A stretch of 64,000 nt of DNA from Liopterus haemorrhoidalis (taxonomy: Eukaryota; Arthropoda; Insecta; Coleoptera; Dytiscidae): contig OZ020611.1 in the NCBI GenBank assembly GCA_963971575.1, positions 49,361,466 through 49,425,465 of the forward strand, given 5' to 3'. Below are positions 28,901 to 38,512 of this stretch, piece after piece (positions within the stretch are counted from its first letter, which is position 1; each line of letters begins with the position of its first letter). Position numbers and translations under genes: made by a program. The notes below the pieces were generated by a model. The model made no database searches, was not told where the DNA came from, and was given only the letters and a program-made list of their open reading frames with translations.

Positions 28901-31865
28901 TATTTTATCGTTAATAAGTTTTTAACTTTATCTGTAATACATGTAGCCTGCGAGAGAAGCTTTTCTAAGTTATAGTTTATAAAAAATAGATTAAGCAGTT
29001 CATTTTCTGACAGTTATTTAGAAGTATCCATGTTGATAGCTAGTGAAAGAGACATTTTAGTAAATATTTGTTATACCGAAAAAAGTAAGTTACACTCTAA
29101 TGGTCGTGGGATATCTTGTGCACTATTCTTATTTCCTATTCATTATTCTTGTTCCGTATATAAACTAAGTATTAGTGCTGTCTAGTGGTCTAAGCTAGGT
29201 GTATCTCGCGCGTGTGTTTCAATTTCATTATAAAAAGAATAAAAATAATTTTGATATCTCTCTAATCAGTTCAGCTGTTGGAGGAATTATTACCTTTATA
29301 TGTGAGGTAAATTTAATTTAATTTTTGTTTGATTTTGTCGTATTAAATTAAAAATTAATTTTAATTTAATTTATTATAGTTTTCAAAATGTCAGATAGTG
29401 AAAGTAATTTGAAAAGAAAAGACGGTTGGAGCACTATAATGCAGATTATCATAGTGCAAAATGCTCTACATACAACAATTTCATTTTCACAATTGAAGAA
29501 CCTGGGATAAGAAGGCTACAAGCCACACTTTGTATAATTTTAAGCTGTTTATTGGATTATGATCGTAAAAACGATATTTCCCACACAAAAATATAATTTT
29601 TCCCATTCAGATATTTTTCGTTGAAATTTGCAGTATAAGGTCATAAGCCACAGTGTTTTCAAGATGGATTCTTATTTATAGACAAAAATTTTGCAATATC
29701 CGTTGTTTTAAATTTAATAGCAATTATCCAAATACTATTTTTGTAAAATATGAGTATAATGAAGAATTTAGAACTGTAAACATAGCGAAAATAGGTCGAC
29801 CAATTTGTTATAATTTAAAATAATTGAAATCAAAGTACGATGGCCCTATTAAAAAAAATTACAGACATAAAGAAACGTTTATACCGCCAATACATCAAGC
29901 TTTTATAACAGTTTAAGCGGTTTTAATAATGAAGTTGACGAAATTATTGATGATTTTTCCGGAAAATGAAGAACTAGAGCAGCTCAATTTGATATGTCAC
30001 CTGTTATTGTTAGATTAGAACAAAACATTCATCCGTCAGTTGAATATTTAATTTTGAACAATACAGATTTTTTTAGAGGGACAGTTTTCTTGTTATTGAT
30101 TGTAACATTAATATTGTTTTGTAATTAAATAATTAATTATTATTGTTTGCATAAAAAGTATGATATACTGTAATGTAAACAAGGTACATGCCTCATTTTT
30201 TAAACAAAAATCCTTATTATTATTAACATATAAACATTATTTACTCTGTTTCCATCCTAGTACATATTTTTGAATCTATTAAAGATGTTGCGTATATTGA
30301 AAATTGTGTAATAACGTGTGTACGATTTACAGATTCTTCTAAAATATTCTAAATGAAATAACTCAAAAACTCAGTTTTGCGGCTTAAATCCTTCTTATCC
30401 CAGGGTCTTCAATTAGTCATGGTGGTGAAAACGACGTAAGTAGACATTTGCAATCTAAAAACCACATTGCAAATGTTAAATCAATAGCAAGTATATAAAA
30501 AATTTCTAAGTTTTTTATAGCAAAGCAAGGCTCATGAAGACGTCGCATTAGCAGAAGTATCGTTTTGTTACCATTCTGTTATGCATTCTCATAGTTATGT
30601 CTCAGATGGTTGCGCTAACTCAATTTAAAAAAAAGATGTTTCCCGACTCTGCAATTGCAGTAAAATATTCTTGTGGGAAAACAAAAGTTTCTGTCATTAT
30701 TTCAAAAATTCTTGGAAAGTACTAAAAAAATTACATATTGAAACAACTGGAGAATAATCAGCCCTTTTCTATAAGCACGGGTGCTTCTAATAAAGGAAAC
30801 GTAAAAACTTTTCCTTTGGTTGTGAAATATTTGAACCAAAACCATGGTGTAAAAACTATTTTGATATCAGTAATTTCGTTAGAAGCAGAAGAAACTGAAA
30901 CTATTTCAAATACTCTCATCCAACACCTTACATTTAGGCCCGGTCTTTCCACCTTTAGTTAAAGTTCCAGGTAACTCTCTGACAGGTAAGGTTATTTGTA
31001 ACTTCATCTGCTGAATAAATGTCAATACCAGTCAGTGAATTCAATACGTCAGTCTCATTATCCGTTAGATAACTACCCGATAGATACATTTGTATAGAAA
31101 GAAGGGATGACATTTACTCAGCAGAGGATGACAGTTACAAATAACCTTATCTGTCAGATAGTTACCTGGAACTTTATCTGAAGGTGAAAAAACCGGGCCT
31201 TAATGAATTATTTCCCAAAAACATTACTGCATATGGAGCAGATAACGCCAATATTAATTTTGGCAAGAAAAATAGCGTTTTTGAAGCATTAAAAAAATAA
31301 TAATGAAAATATATTACCAGCTGGTTGCAATTTACACATTCTGCATAACACTGCTAAGAGAGCTTGCAATTGTTTCAGTATGGATATAGAATCTATTGTT
31401 ATTAAATTATTTAATGAATTTAGCTCTTCAACAAAAAAGACGACTGAAGTAAAAGACTTTTTCGAATGGACAGAAACATTATGAAGTGAAATGTTACGGC
31501 ATATACCAACAAGGTGGCTGACTCTTTTATTGACTATTGAGCGACTATTGACCAATTTTGCACCAATTAAGTCGTACTTTATGAGCAAGAATAACAAAGC
31601 ACCTATATTCTACCTAGATTGCACCTAGATTTTTTCTACCTATAGCAGTACTGAAATAAATGTTAAAAATAGTACCTTCAGTGGCGTTCACGATCTGCAT
31701 ACATTCTCGTGATATCTGATCGGTAAGGGTGTCTCTGCTATGAACTTTAACCTGAAATGAAAATCATTTTTGTTAACAACACGAAATTCTATTCATATAT
31801 TCAATCAGAACTAAACTTGCCCAAAAAACTGTAACTATTGTACACACTAAAATAAATTTGAACAT
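19830..31865 (-). CDS. Odorant-binding protein A (complete, five exons)
   Basis: Exons in transcript order 31865-31821, 31751-31676, 27626-27532, 27467-27329 and 19933-19830 join to 459 nt, 152 aa plus TAA. OBPs are small secreted carriers of hydrophobic ligands, in chemosensilla or other fluids. Residues 1-20 are a signal peptide. Cys at 32, 61, 65, 115, 126 and 135 give spacing 28-3-49-10-8; X3 between C2 and C3 and X8 between C5 and C6 are the classical OBP signature, while 49 between C3 and C4 is long. A sequon NAT follows C1. Intron phases 0,1,0,1 match paralogue B exactly. Intron 1 is a GC-AG intron of 69 bp; introns 2 (4.05 kb) and 4 (7.4 kb) are packed with transposons. AATAAA on this strand lies at 19746-19751, about 80 bp after the stop. 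The ligand is unknown. Confidence 0.88.
20274..21143. mobile_element. hAT element nested in the Tigger remnant
   Basis: GTGAACAG is duplicated exactly at 20266-20273 and 21144-21151. Ends CAGTGATGGGCGCGTAGA and, inverted, CAGAGATGGGCGTCTACG. Non-coding. Confidence 0.8.
20799..21095. mobile_element. hAT MITE with minisatellite, nested in the hAT at 20274
   Basis: ACACGTAG is duplicated exactly at 20791-20798 and 21096-21103. The ends are CAGTGACGGACTTTCGCC and, inverted, CAGTGGCGGACTAAGC. Internally four units of about 38 bp (GAGGTCCTTTTTTTT, GCTCTTCACTTGGATTTGG). A relative lies inverted at 33822-34070. Confidence 0.85.
22085..22555 (-). pseudogene. Non-LTR reverse transcriptase C-terminal fragment
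   Basis: Open over 156 codons. The pattern GIVVWDGCTKSVINSLKVIQ, KIIYRKPRMY, LYKNSEILPINKIYL and the later HLYNMMPANIKGL match the thumb/C-terminal region of LINE reverse transcriptases. The catalytic part is missing. It lies inside the foldback-like element. Confidence 0.7.
22664..23095. repeat. 89-bp minisatellite containing TTAGG repeats
   Basis: About five units; TTAGG runs begin at 22668, 22749, 22838, 22927 and 23016 (the last four spaced exactly 89 bp). Each unit has three TTAGG copies, the GCCGAGCGAAGCGAGC motif and CCCATCTTCTAGTTTAATG. Confidence 0.9.
23726..23926. mobile_element. Tigger/pogo-like MITE
   Basis: The right end, inverted, reads TACAGTGGACCCTCAATTCT then CGAAC; the left reads CCCTTAGTTCTCGAAC. 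The CAGTGGACCCTC end is typical of the Tigger/pogo group. Confidence 0.55.
24002..24610 (+). pseudogene. Broken fragment of a multicopy insect protein, possibly Maverick/Polinton capsid-like
   Basis: Three pieces in one order but shifted frames: LEKPRWVIVAFQTGRKNK with FDHCN (24014-24232), LKLYLNSSVCPYDNLNLNFD (24238-24300) and ETLKTGSVDIRLEFETSK with AYCLIIHDGLV (24395-24540), broken by stops. I recall this pattern from proteins found in many copies in insect genomes that carry no functional name. A capsid role in a Maverick/Polinton or related virus-like element is a guess. Confidence 0.45.
25200..25302. mobile_element. Short palindromic MITE
   Basis: 103 bp with 38-bp inverted arms starting GGTTCACGCCGGCGTGA and continuing ATTTGAAAAGAACCAAT. 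GC-rich tips contrast with the AT-rich setting. Confidence 0.75.
25502..26335. repeat. Large snapback repeat, Penelope-like ends
   Basis: Arms 25502-25850 and 26020-26335 are inverted copies around a 170-bp loop. Each arm carries GTAGCTCCGATGAAGAATAA, then TTATTC, GAAAC and TTGTCAGCTG (right arm), resembling a type I hammerhead ribozyme core, which is known from Penelope-like elements. No reverse transcriptase is present. Confidence 0.55.
26437..26802. other. Open frames of unknown origin in OBP A intron 4
   Basis: A minus-strand frame (26631-26437, FALLARAYRRFSFELRDKDS, Pro/Ser-rich tail ending MENE) and an overlapping plus-strand frame (26569-26802) both occur. The minus frame is followed by AATAAA-like sequence near 26414-26432. 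Neither is recognisable; the GC content is higher than in the surrounding DNA. It may be debris of a captured gene. Confidence 0.25.
26810..27081. repeat. 136-bp tandem duplication
   Basis: Two near-identical 136-bp copies (start CAATAACTTACCTAAACAAA). On the minus strand each contains CTTTAG, 34 nt, then GTAAGT, so it looks like a duplicated mini-exon. Confidence 0.8.
27231..27259. repeat. (TTTC)n microsatellite
   Basis: Short run of about five TTTC units in intron 4 of OBP A. Confidence 0.85.
27329..27467 (-). CDS. OBP A exon 4 (C4)
   Basis: The acceptor is TTGTAG and the donor GTGAGA; 139 nt, exactly the length of the matching exon in paralogue B. It codes DGKGFELFFTQELG and the fourth Cys (SETCNKQ). 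It is separated from exon 3 by a 64-bp intron. Confidence 0.88.
27532..27626 (-). CDS. OBP A exon 3 (C2 and C3)
   Basis: The acceptor is TTTTAG and the donor GTAAAT; 95 nt, phase 1 to 0. It codes GTKCVLACTMKKQG, the C2-X3-C3 motif and the KK-x-G tail typical of OBPs. Confidence 0.88.
27772..28165. mobile_element. TIR element with GCGTTCAGCGCC ends
   Basis: Left GGCGCGTTCAGCGCCTAAAC, right inverted GGTCGCGTTCAGCGCCCTAA. Non-coding; about 394 bp in OBP A intron 2. Similar tips (GTRCGTTCRGCATAA) occur at 48962-49712. Confidence 0.55.
28200..28400 (+). pseudogene. Tc1/mariner transposase fragment
   Basis: PPKSPDLTVPYFFLT is the third catalytic region of a Tc1/mariner DDE domain (usually PPRSPDLTPxDFFLWG), with the last Asp lost. 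Only this short part is readable. Confidence 0.45.
29491..30414. mobile_element. TIR element nested in the hAT transposase
   Basis: AATTGAAGAACCTGGGATAA (29491) is matched inverted by AATTGAAGACCCTGGGATAA at 30414, continuing GAAGG. It interrupts the BED finger. Inside, a broken frame reads EYNEEFRTVNIAKIGRP, not recognised. Confidence 0.6.
30937..31199. mobile_element. TTAA MITE, copy 2
   Basis: Left GGCCCGGTCTTTCCACC, right inverted GGCCCGGTTTTTTCACC. TTAA at 31200-31203; the left site is TTTA (30933-30936). Same family as 7071-7343; inserted into the hAT transposase frame. Confidence 0.75.
31676..31751 (-). CDS. OBP A exon 2 (C1)
   Basis: The acceptor is TTTCAG and the donor GTACTA; 76 nt, phase 0 to 1. 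It codes the end of the signal peptide, the first conserved Cys (SREC) and the NATE sequon also present in paralogue B. Confidence 0.85.
31821..31865 (-). CDS. OBP A exon 1 (signal peptide)
   Basis: Fifteen codons starting MFKFILVC and ending TVFW, hydrophobic as expected for a signal peptide. The only sensible donor is GCAAGT (a GC donor with otherwise perfect consensus) at 31820-31815. Paralogue B ends its first exon at the same Trp with GTGAGT, which supports the boundary. Confidence 0.78.
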
Positions 31866-32334
31866 TTTGATCTGCTTATTAGAGCAAATTTCAACAGTTT
31901 TGATGTTAATTATTATACAAAATATTGAGAAGTAAGCAAATATAGCTTATCTTCTTAAAATAAGACTGATAATATTTTTTTAAATTACATGTCACTGTTT
32001 ATCGCTCGATAGGTTATTATGTCAACGTTAAGGGGCATTACATATTTAATATTTCGGGGTCCAAATGTTGACGATATATCTGTAAAAAAAACTCTTAGAA
32101 CACCTTGACCAAACGGTTAAAAATTAAACGTCAATCCATTATGCATTTAATTTTATTTATTATGCAGGAAATATTTTAGGTTTCAAAATTACTAGCGTTG
32201 TGCATTATTCGATATTTCTTTATTTTATTAAAAATTTGACTGATTGAAATTTAATACATTCAAAACATGAACACTGTCATTTCCTGAAATATGGGTATAC
32301 TTGATATATAAACGTTCTTTCCACTGAGAATAGG

Positions 32335-32508
32335 CAGGGCGGACTTTGGCATAGGCAAAATTGGCAACTGTCTCATTTTTTTTTTTTTTGGGGCCCGCAA
32401 CACGCTTTATTATATATTTTTTCAATTATTGTATGTTTTTTTTTTTTTAATATAAGGCCCGCAATGAAAACTTTGCCTAGGGCCCCGATTTTCCTTAGTT
32501 CGTCACTG
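32335..32508. mobile_element. hAT MITE
   Basis: Flanking octamers AGAATAGG (32327-32334) and AGAATAGT (32509-32516) match at 7 of 8. The ends are CAGGGCGGACTTTGGC and, inverted, CAGTGACGAACTAAGG. Poly-T runs and GGGCCCGC inside. Confidence 0.65.
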
Positions 32509-32639
32509 AGAATAGTGGGAGATAGATAGAGATAGTTTCAGAACGATTCGCAGATTGTATTCTGTAACTCTTATTGAGTGAATTATTAAGGGATACTCTA
32601 GGTCGATTATCCGGTGATCTATAAGATTCGTTCTAGCTA

Positions 32640-33675
32640 AATCCAAAATCATGTTGTTTCGAAAGGGAGGTGGAAGGGAGAAAGTAGAAAAATGGACATG
32701 GGGAGAAGAGAAAATAGAAAAAGTAAAAAAATATAAATACCTAGGGTACCAATTTAGAAGCAACGGAGAAACAGAGGCACATACGAGACTATTAAATAAG
32801 AAGGCCATGCTAGCCCTACCGCAAGTATGGAGTATTGAGGAACGGAAATTCAAAGGTGATTATAGAACTCGTATGCTCATGTACGAGGCGTTGATAAAAA
32901 ATATAATAATGTATGGAGCAGAAGTATGAGGATGGGCGGAACGAGAACATATAGAAAAAGTACAAATAAAATACTTAAAATGGATGTTGGGAGTAGACAC
33001 GAACACACTAACATACATTATACTGGAAGAGACGAAAATGAAGAAAATACAAATAGAGGCAGTCAAAAAAGCCATAAAATATGAAGAAAATATAATTAAA
33101 CACCCGGAAAAAGAAATTCTTTATGAATGCTGGAGGGAAATGGAAAAACGGAATCAACAAGGAAAGCCACTATCAAGATGAGAAAAGGAAAGGAAGTAAA
33201 TGTACGAATATTGTGGCTACTCAACAACAGCGGTAACACTACAAAGAATGAATGGAGAAGAATTGGGGCACGAAGTAACACAGCGAATGATCAACATACA
33301 ACAAACGAAGCAAGATACAAAAATAAGAGAATCAAGATATAACAGCAAATATGAAAAGACCTGGACGGTGAGAAAACCACAGTATTTGACAGAAAAATGC
33401 AGTAGAGAGAAGAAAAAAGTGATAGCGAGATTTAGTTGTGGAAATGAGGAGAGGGACAATAGTTTTTGGATGAAAGAGGAAGAAAGAACATGTAGAATGT
33501 ACAGGGAAGGTAAGGAGACAATAGAACATTTGTTGGAAGAATGTGAAGAAATACGACACAGAACAGAAACGAGAAAGGAAATTTTGGATGAAACAGGAAG
33601 GGGGTATGAATGGATGAAAGAAGTGAAAAACAGAAGGAAGGAAATTAAGGAAAGGAGTCAACGAAGACATTAACT
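32640..33675 (+). pseudogene. Non-LTR retrotransposon, 3' part of the RT ORF
   Basis: Starting KVKKYKYLGYQFRSNGETE, then RTRMLMYEALIKNIIMYGAE, KVQIKYLKWMLGVD, and at the end a zinc-knuckle-like RTCRMYREGKETIEHLLEEC. This order is that of LINE proteins after the RT catalytic core. The frame has stops near 32929 and 33181. Confidence 0.75.
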
Positions 33676-33821
33676 AAAGGAGAAGAAGAGTAGATTTTAA
33701 GCCGAAAGGCAAAAATTTAGAATTATTATTAAGTGTAAGTTAATTATTGTAAGATAAAATGTAGTACATAATATTTAATAATAAAAATATCTATATATCT
33801 ATATATAAGATTCGTTGTAGC

Positions 33822-34070
33822 CAGTGGTGGACTAAACCTTCGCCGGGCCCAAGACATTTTTGATTTACGGGCCCTCAACAATGTTTTTTTAAAAAAAACA
33901 AAAAAAAGGTCCTTACCTCCCAAAACCAAGTGAAGAGCAAAAAAAAGGTCTTCACCTCTCAAATCCAAGTGAAGAGCAAAAAAAAGGTCCTCACCACCCA
34001 AATCCGGGCCCTTGAAAATTACGGGCCCAAGACAAATTTCTTTTTTGTCTAAGGCGATAATCCGTCCCTG
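33822..34070. mobile_element. hAT MITE with minisatellite, exact TSD
   Basis: GTTGTAGC is duplicated exactly at 33814-33821 and 34071-34078. Ends CAGTGGTGGACTAAACC and, inverted, CAGGGACGGATTATCGCC. Three 38-bp units (CAAGTGAAGAGCAAAAAAAA, GGTCC) run in the opposite orientation to the copy at 20799-21095. Confidence 0.85.
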
Positions 34071-34814
34071 GTTGTAGCCTAACTTTAAACTATATTAAAC
34101 TTTAACTTTTCAAAACTTTTGATTGTATATTTTGTGTTATTAAACTTAAACTTAATTCTGAACCGATTTTTATTGAACGTAGTGAAATTCCTTACCTTAA
34201 ATTACAAGTGTACCAAAATATATCATTCAATTCACCTATCATAAAGTTGAATCCTGGATAAACACACACCATGCACTCGAATTCCAGATTCCTAAATCTC
34301 ATTTTAGTATGAAATTATCATCTGACATATTGGTTTTGGCTTTGATTACAAAATTGTTTTTGGACACTGGCCTCCGATTTACAGGCCCCTTTTGTCCGGC
34401 ACGAATACTGAAAATAGTGTGTGATCATAATTATATAAATTGAACCTTATGAAATATCCTAAAAAATCTTAAAGGCCTTAGGCCTTTTCGCTTTTGGCCA
34501 AAATTCTCGTGGACAGGTCGCTTCTCTTCCTGAAAGAAACTAATATTTTATCTTGTTTGAATACTTACTATTTTAAGGTGTTTAAGTGTTCTTTTATATT
34601 GTTTTAAAAGGTTTGTAGATATGACTAGAAAACACTTATAACATCACTCATGTGTCTGCCTGTACAATAGAAATTGTGACTAAACGGCTGGACCTACAAC
34701 TCTTTGACTCATATAGGAAAACTATAGACAGTTTAAAAAAGCACATAGCAGGAAAATATAAATAAATATATATTTAACGAAAAAATAAGTATTTTCTTTT
34801 TTAAATTTTAGAAG

Positions 34815-36128
34815 TACAAGGTGTCTCAAAAGAAATTTTATATTTAGTGGATCGATTAAAAAAAAAGTAAGCCGTATATAGAAAAAATGTTTATTAATTA
34901 TTAAAATACTCTTTTTGGGGATTTATTTCTTAAAAATAATATCGTCTAAATGTAGACCCACGCGTTCTCGGCACTCATTTAATCGAACAGTAAAATTACT
35001 TATGACGTCTCGGCAGGTGGACTCAGGGATGGCTGCCATTTCGTGACGGATATTTTCTTTCAAATGCGCCAGTGAAGTCGGTTTATTGGCGTAAACTTTA
35101 GATTTAAGATAACCCCATAGGAAAAAGTCCATAGGGGTTAAATATGGACTGCGTGGAGGCCAATTTATGTCACCTCTCCGGGAGATCAATTTGCCTGAGA
35201 AAATTTCACGAACACGTGGCAGAGACATATTGGACGTGTATGAAGTTGCTCCGTCCTGTTGGAACCATGTTCTTTGGTTATAGCCAGGAAAGTCTTGCAG
35301 TTCAGGTACCAATAAGTTGTCTAACATCTCCACATAACGCTCTGAATTCACTGTAACTGCACGCCCCCTTTCGTCTTCAAAAAAGTAAGGGCCGATAATT
35401 CTTCGCGCCGACATCGCAGCCCATACGGTCACTTTAGGCGAATGTAGGGGTTTCCGATGTTTACGTTTCGGATTCGTTGCACTCCAGTAGCGGCAGTTCT
35501 GCTTATTTACGTGGCCATTAAGATGAAAATGAGCTTCATCCGAAAACAAAATGTTGGTAAACGCTGAAAATCGCTCAATCACCTGATTTACGAAATTAAG
35601 CCTCTGACTGGCATCTTGGGGCTTTAATTCTTGCACCAATTGAATTTTGTAGGGGTGCAGATTTAGGTCTTTGTGTATAATGCGATGTAATGATGATCTA
35701 TGCACATTTAAAGCACTTGCGCGCTTCCGAATTGAAAAGTTCGGGTCGTCACGAACAGACTGATTAACATTCTCCACGTTTTCTACCGCTCTTGATGACC
35801 TAGGTCACCCGGATTTTGATTTATCAAGCGTTGTACCAGTCTCTTCAAACTTTTTAACCCAATGTCGAATGAGAGGAATGCTTGGCGCATCATTTAAGTG
35901 GCGAAAACCTCGAATACTGCAGAATTTTCTAAGCACTACAGTCGCCGAATCACCGTTTTTGTAAAACTCTCGCACGCATAACGCGCGGTCTGCTCCCGAG
36001 AAACGCTCCATAGCGACTTAATTCCCAAGAGCCAGGCTACCGATTGACATAACCCCCGCGCCCCTCGGATACGTTGCGTTCACGCAGTAAGCTAAATAAA
36101 TATAAAATTTCTTTTGAGACACCTTGTA
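34815..36128 (-). mobile_element. DD41D Tc1/mariner element, complete with TIRs
   Basis: Perfect 32-bp inverted repeats (34815-34846 and 36097-36128, TACAAGGTGTCTCAAAAGAA at the tip, TA being the target site) enclose one transposase gene. The size, 1.3 kb, is normal for an autonomous element. It is inserted in the dispersed repeat that also occurs at 15280-16140. Confidence 0.9.
34923..36011 (-). pseudogene. Tc1/mariner transposase (DD41D) with one stop codon
   Basis: One frame of 362 codons from ATG at 36011 to the stop at 34923, interrupted by a single TGA at 35807-35805 (codon 69). Residues 1-68 form a helix-turn-helix of the DUF4817 kind (MERFSGADRALCVREFYKNG, VKKFEETGT). A second HTH follows (RKRASALNVHRSSLHRII). 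The DDE catalytic residues are Asp158 (SDEAHF), Asp253 (QQDGA) and Asp295 (LTPMDFFLWG); 41 residues separate the last two. All three are intact. DD41D is the spacing described for the rosa/VISITOR group. The copy looks young: no other defect was seen. Confidence 0.88.
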
Positions 36129-36369
36129 TAAATCTAATTTTATTTTGGAAATATCAGATATTTTTATGGAATTTTCGCAAAAATGTGTCAAAAATCTTTA
36201 GCCCCTCAGCCTATTTCCCAGAGGAATTGGTCGAAAAATCTCAATAACATACATTGATAGGAACCTTAATTAACCAACAAAAATTTTTAGAAAAAATTTG
36301 TAAATTTTTGAGAACAGCGACTTTTTGTGGTATTAAAAATAATAAGTGATTAGTGACTCGTAAGAGTAA

Positions 36370-37630
36370 TCTCTGGATTTAGGCCGAACAGAGGAGTTTT
36401 AGATCCAATATTTATGCTACGACATATTAGTGAAAAAGCGCTTGGAGAAGACAGGGAGATACATCTATGCTTCATAGACCTGGAAAAAGCATACGATAGG
36501 ATAATGAGAGAAGATGTTTGGAGAATACTCAGGTCAAGAGGGATAGACGAATACCTTGTAGCAGGAGTACAAAGCCTGTATGATGAGACAAAATGTTATG
36601 TACAGACCAACAACTGCAAGTCTAGGTATTTTGAGACAAAAATCGGCCTAAGGCAAGGGTTTATATTGGGTCCACTACTCTTCACAATAGTGCTCGATAC
36701 AGCAATTAAAAACGCCAGAAAAGAAGTAAAGAAATACCACATAGGGCAATGGAAAATGAAGCAAATTGCCATCTCAAAGCTATGCTACGCAGACGACAAG
36801 GTTCTAATCGCTAGCAATGAAGAAAATCTGCAAGGTAACCTAGACATCTTCAGCAAGTGGCTTAGCAGAATAAATATGAAGATCAGCGGCGAGAAAACAA
36901 AGAGTATGATCATTAGTGCAAAACCGGAAAACATCATATTACATTAAATGGAAAAACACTCCAACAGGTTGAGCAGTTTATGTATCTGGGATCTGTTTTC
37001 TCTGCAGACGGAAAAATAGACAGGGAAATAACGGAACGAGTTTAGGCTACTGGTAAGCTGTTTAACAGTATCAAGACCTCCTTCTTAAGGAAAAAGAAAA
37101 TTCCGACAGAGGCTTAAGTCCAGGTCTTCAAGAAAGTAGCCATCCCAATACTTACAAATGGATCAGTAGCTTGGACAACTACAGAGAAACTTAAAAGCAG
37201 AATAAGAAGCAGCGAAATGAGATTCCTACGGAAGATCAAGAGGAGAACAAAACTGGATCGTATAAAAAACACAGAGTATAGAGCAGAACTGGGAACAAAA
37301 CAAGTAGAAGAAATGATAGAAGAAGGACAGTTAAGATGGCTTGGTCATATACAAAGGATGGATGAAAGTAGAGATACAAAAAAGGTTTATGAAGCCAGGG
37401 CATCTAAAAGGAGACGAAGAGGAAGACCTAGGAAGGAATGGAATGATGAAATAAGAAGAGCTGTAGAGAGAAGAGGTACCCCTTAGTGTGAAGCAAGAAG
37501 TAGGACTCAAAATAGGAAGGAATGGAAAAAACTGTGGAGACGATCCCCCGTGAAAGAAGAAGACAAATACAAATAACATTCAAACTCTCACAAAGCCTGA
37601 GACCAGAGATGGTAAAAGGGCTCCACGATT
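36370..37630 (+). pseudogene. RTE-type non-LTR retrotransposon, 5' truncated
   Basis: The frame 36414-36947 holds CFIDLEKAYD (Asp22) and LCYADD (125-128); the catalytic Asp residues are intact. The order continues in another frame with QFMYLGSVFSADGKIDREI, then stops, then MRFLRKIKRRTKLDRI, LRWLGHIQRMDE and RRRRGRPRKEWNDEI (37217-37486). It ends at AAAAGGGCTCCACGATTAAG with TAAG repeats, typical of this clade. At least two stops and one frameshift. Confidence 0.82.
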
Positions 37631-37639
37631 AAGTAAGTA

Positions 37640-38250
37640 AGAGTAATCTACCTATTGTACTAAATGTTCAAAATGAGGACTTCGCTGTTTAATACAATTT
37701 TGTACACGTTTTTTAAAAGCTTGGACAGAAGAAGCCTTATTTTCCAAATTTATCATTTGAAATGCTTGGCTAATTCTAATTTTCATGTCTTGTAGAAACA
37801 TTTGTATGCATTGGTTTCCATTATTTACCAACAAATAAGTCCTCATTTGAAAGGCTACAAATTGCGATTTTCCCAAAAATTTTAAGTTATTCAGTAATTT
37901 CAAAAAAAATTATGTACTGTCATACCTTTTGCAAATTAAATGCAATATATTATTGGTTTATTAAGGTTATCGTCTGATCCCCATTACCCCAAATAAGTTT
38001 TAATTGAAAATAATTTTATAACTCTTTTTATTAAGGAAATAATCCAGGTGAACATAAGTGTTACCTCACCCTTATTCTAATGTTTTATTATATATTATGT
38101 GTATATCACTTCCTTGAAATTGTGAATATACATTATGGTACAACTGTCCAAACAAGTAAGTATCTTGAAATATGTCTAAAAAGCATTACTAATTGGTTGA
38201 ACCTTTTCATAGATAAAATTTTAATAATATAGGATTCATTAATTTCGTAA
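37640..38250. other. Intergenic between the two OBP genes, no gene seen
   Basis: AT-rich; an 83-codon minus-strand frame at 37903-37652 shows no recognisable motif and is probably chance. Confidence 0.35.
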
Positions 38251-38256
38251 CATTAT

Positions 38257-38512
38257 CAGAGCCGTAGCAATTCCCTGACACCAGGGCAAGTGCCAGGGGC
38301 GCGAGACCTAATGAGGGACTTATCATGTGTATTTCTTTGTGTCACTTGTAGGTTAAAAGCTAAGAACTTTTTTTAGGTCTTCGCTTGTATTTTGGAAGTG
38401 ACGACTTTTTTTTAGGTCATAACTTGTATTTTCACCTGTCTATTAAAAGGACGCTATTTTAAGTTAATTTAATTTATTTGCCAAGGGCGCCAAAAACTTT
38501 TCTACGGCTCTG
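38257..38512. mobile_element. hAT MITE with minisatellite
   Basis: The ends are perfect CAGAGCCGTAG inverted repeats. Flanking octamers AACATTAT and ATCATTAT match at 7 of 8. The interior has AGGTCTTCGCTTGTATTTTG and related units. It lies 0.4 kb upstream of the OBP B start codon. Confidence 0.75.

Larger units (their letters stand above)
29389..31610 (+). pseudogene. hAT-family transposase, broken by two nested insertions
   Basis: From ATG at 29389 (MSDSESNLKRKDGW) a BED-type zinc finger begins, is interrupted at 29491-30414, resumes with GGENDVSRHLQSKNH (30422), then continues with FSISTGASNKGNVKTFPLVV (30767), is interrupted again by the MITE at 30937, and resumes with ITAYGADNANINFGKKNSVF, LPAGCNLHILHNTAKRA and RHIPTRWLTLL (31220-31590). 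This is the hAT-like transposase family related to SCAND3 and ZMYM-type proteins. Stops and frameshifts show it is dead. It lies in OBP A intron 2. Confidence 0.75.

Noticed and set aside
33096..33670. Several minus-strand frames rich in Phe, Ser and Leu
   Set aside because: Antisense shadows of the Glu/Lys/Arg-rich LINE fragment on the plus strand.
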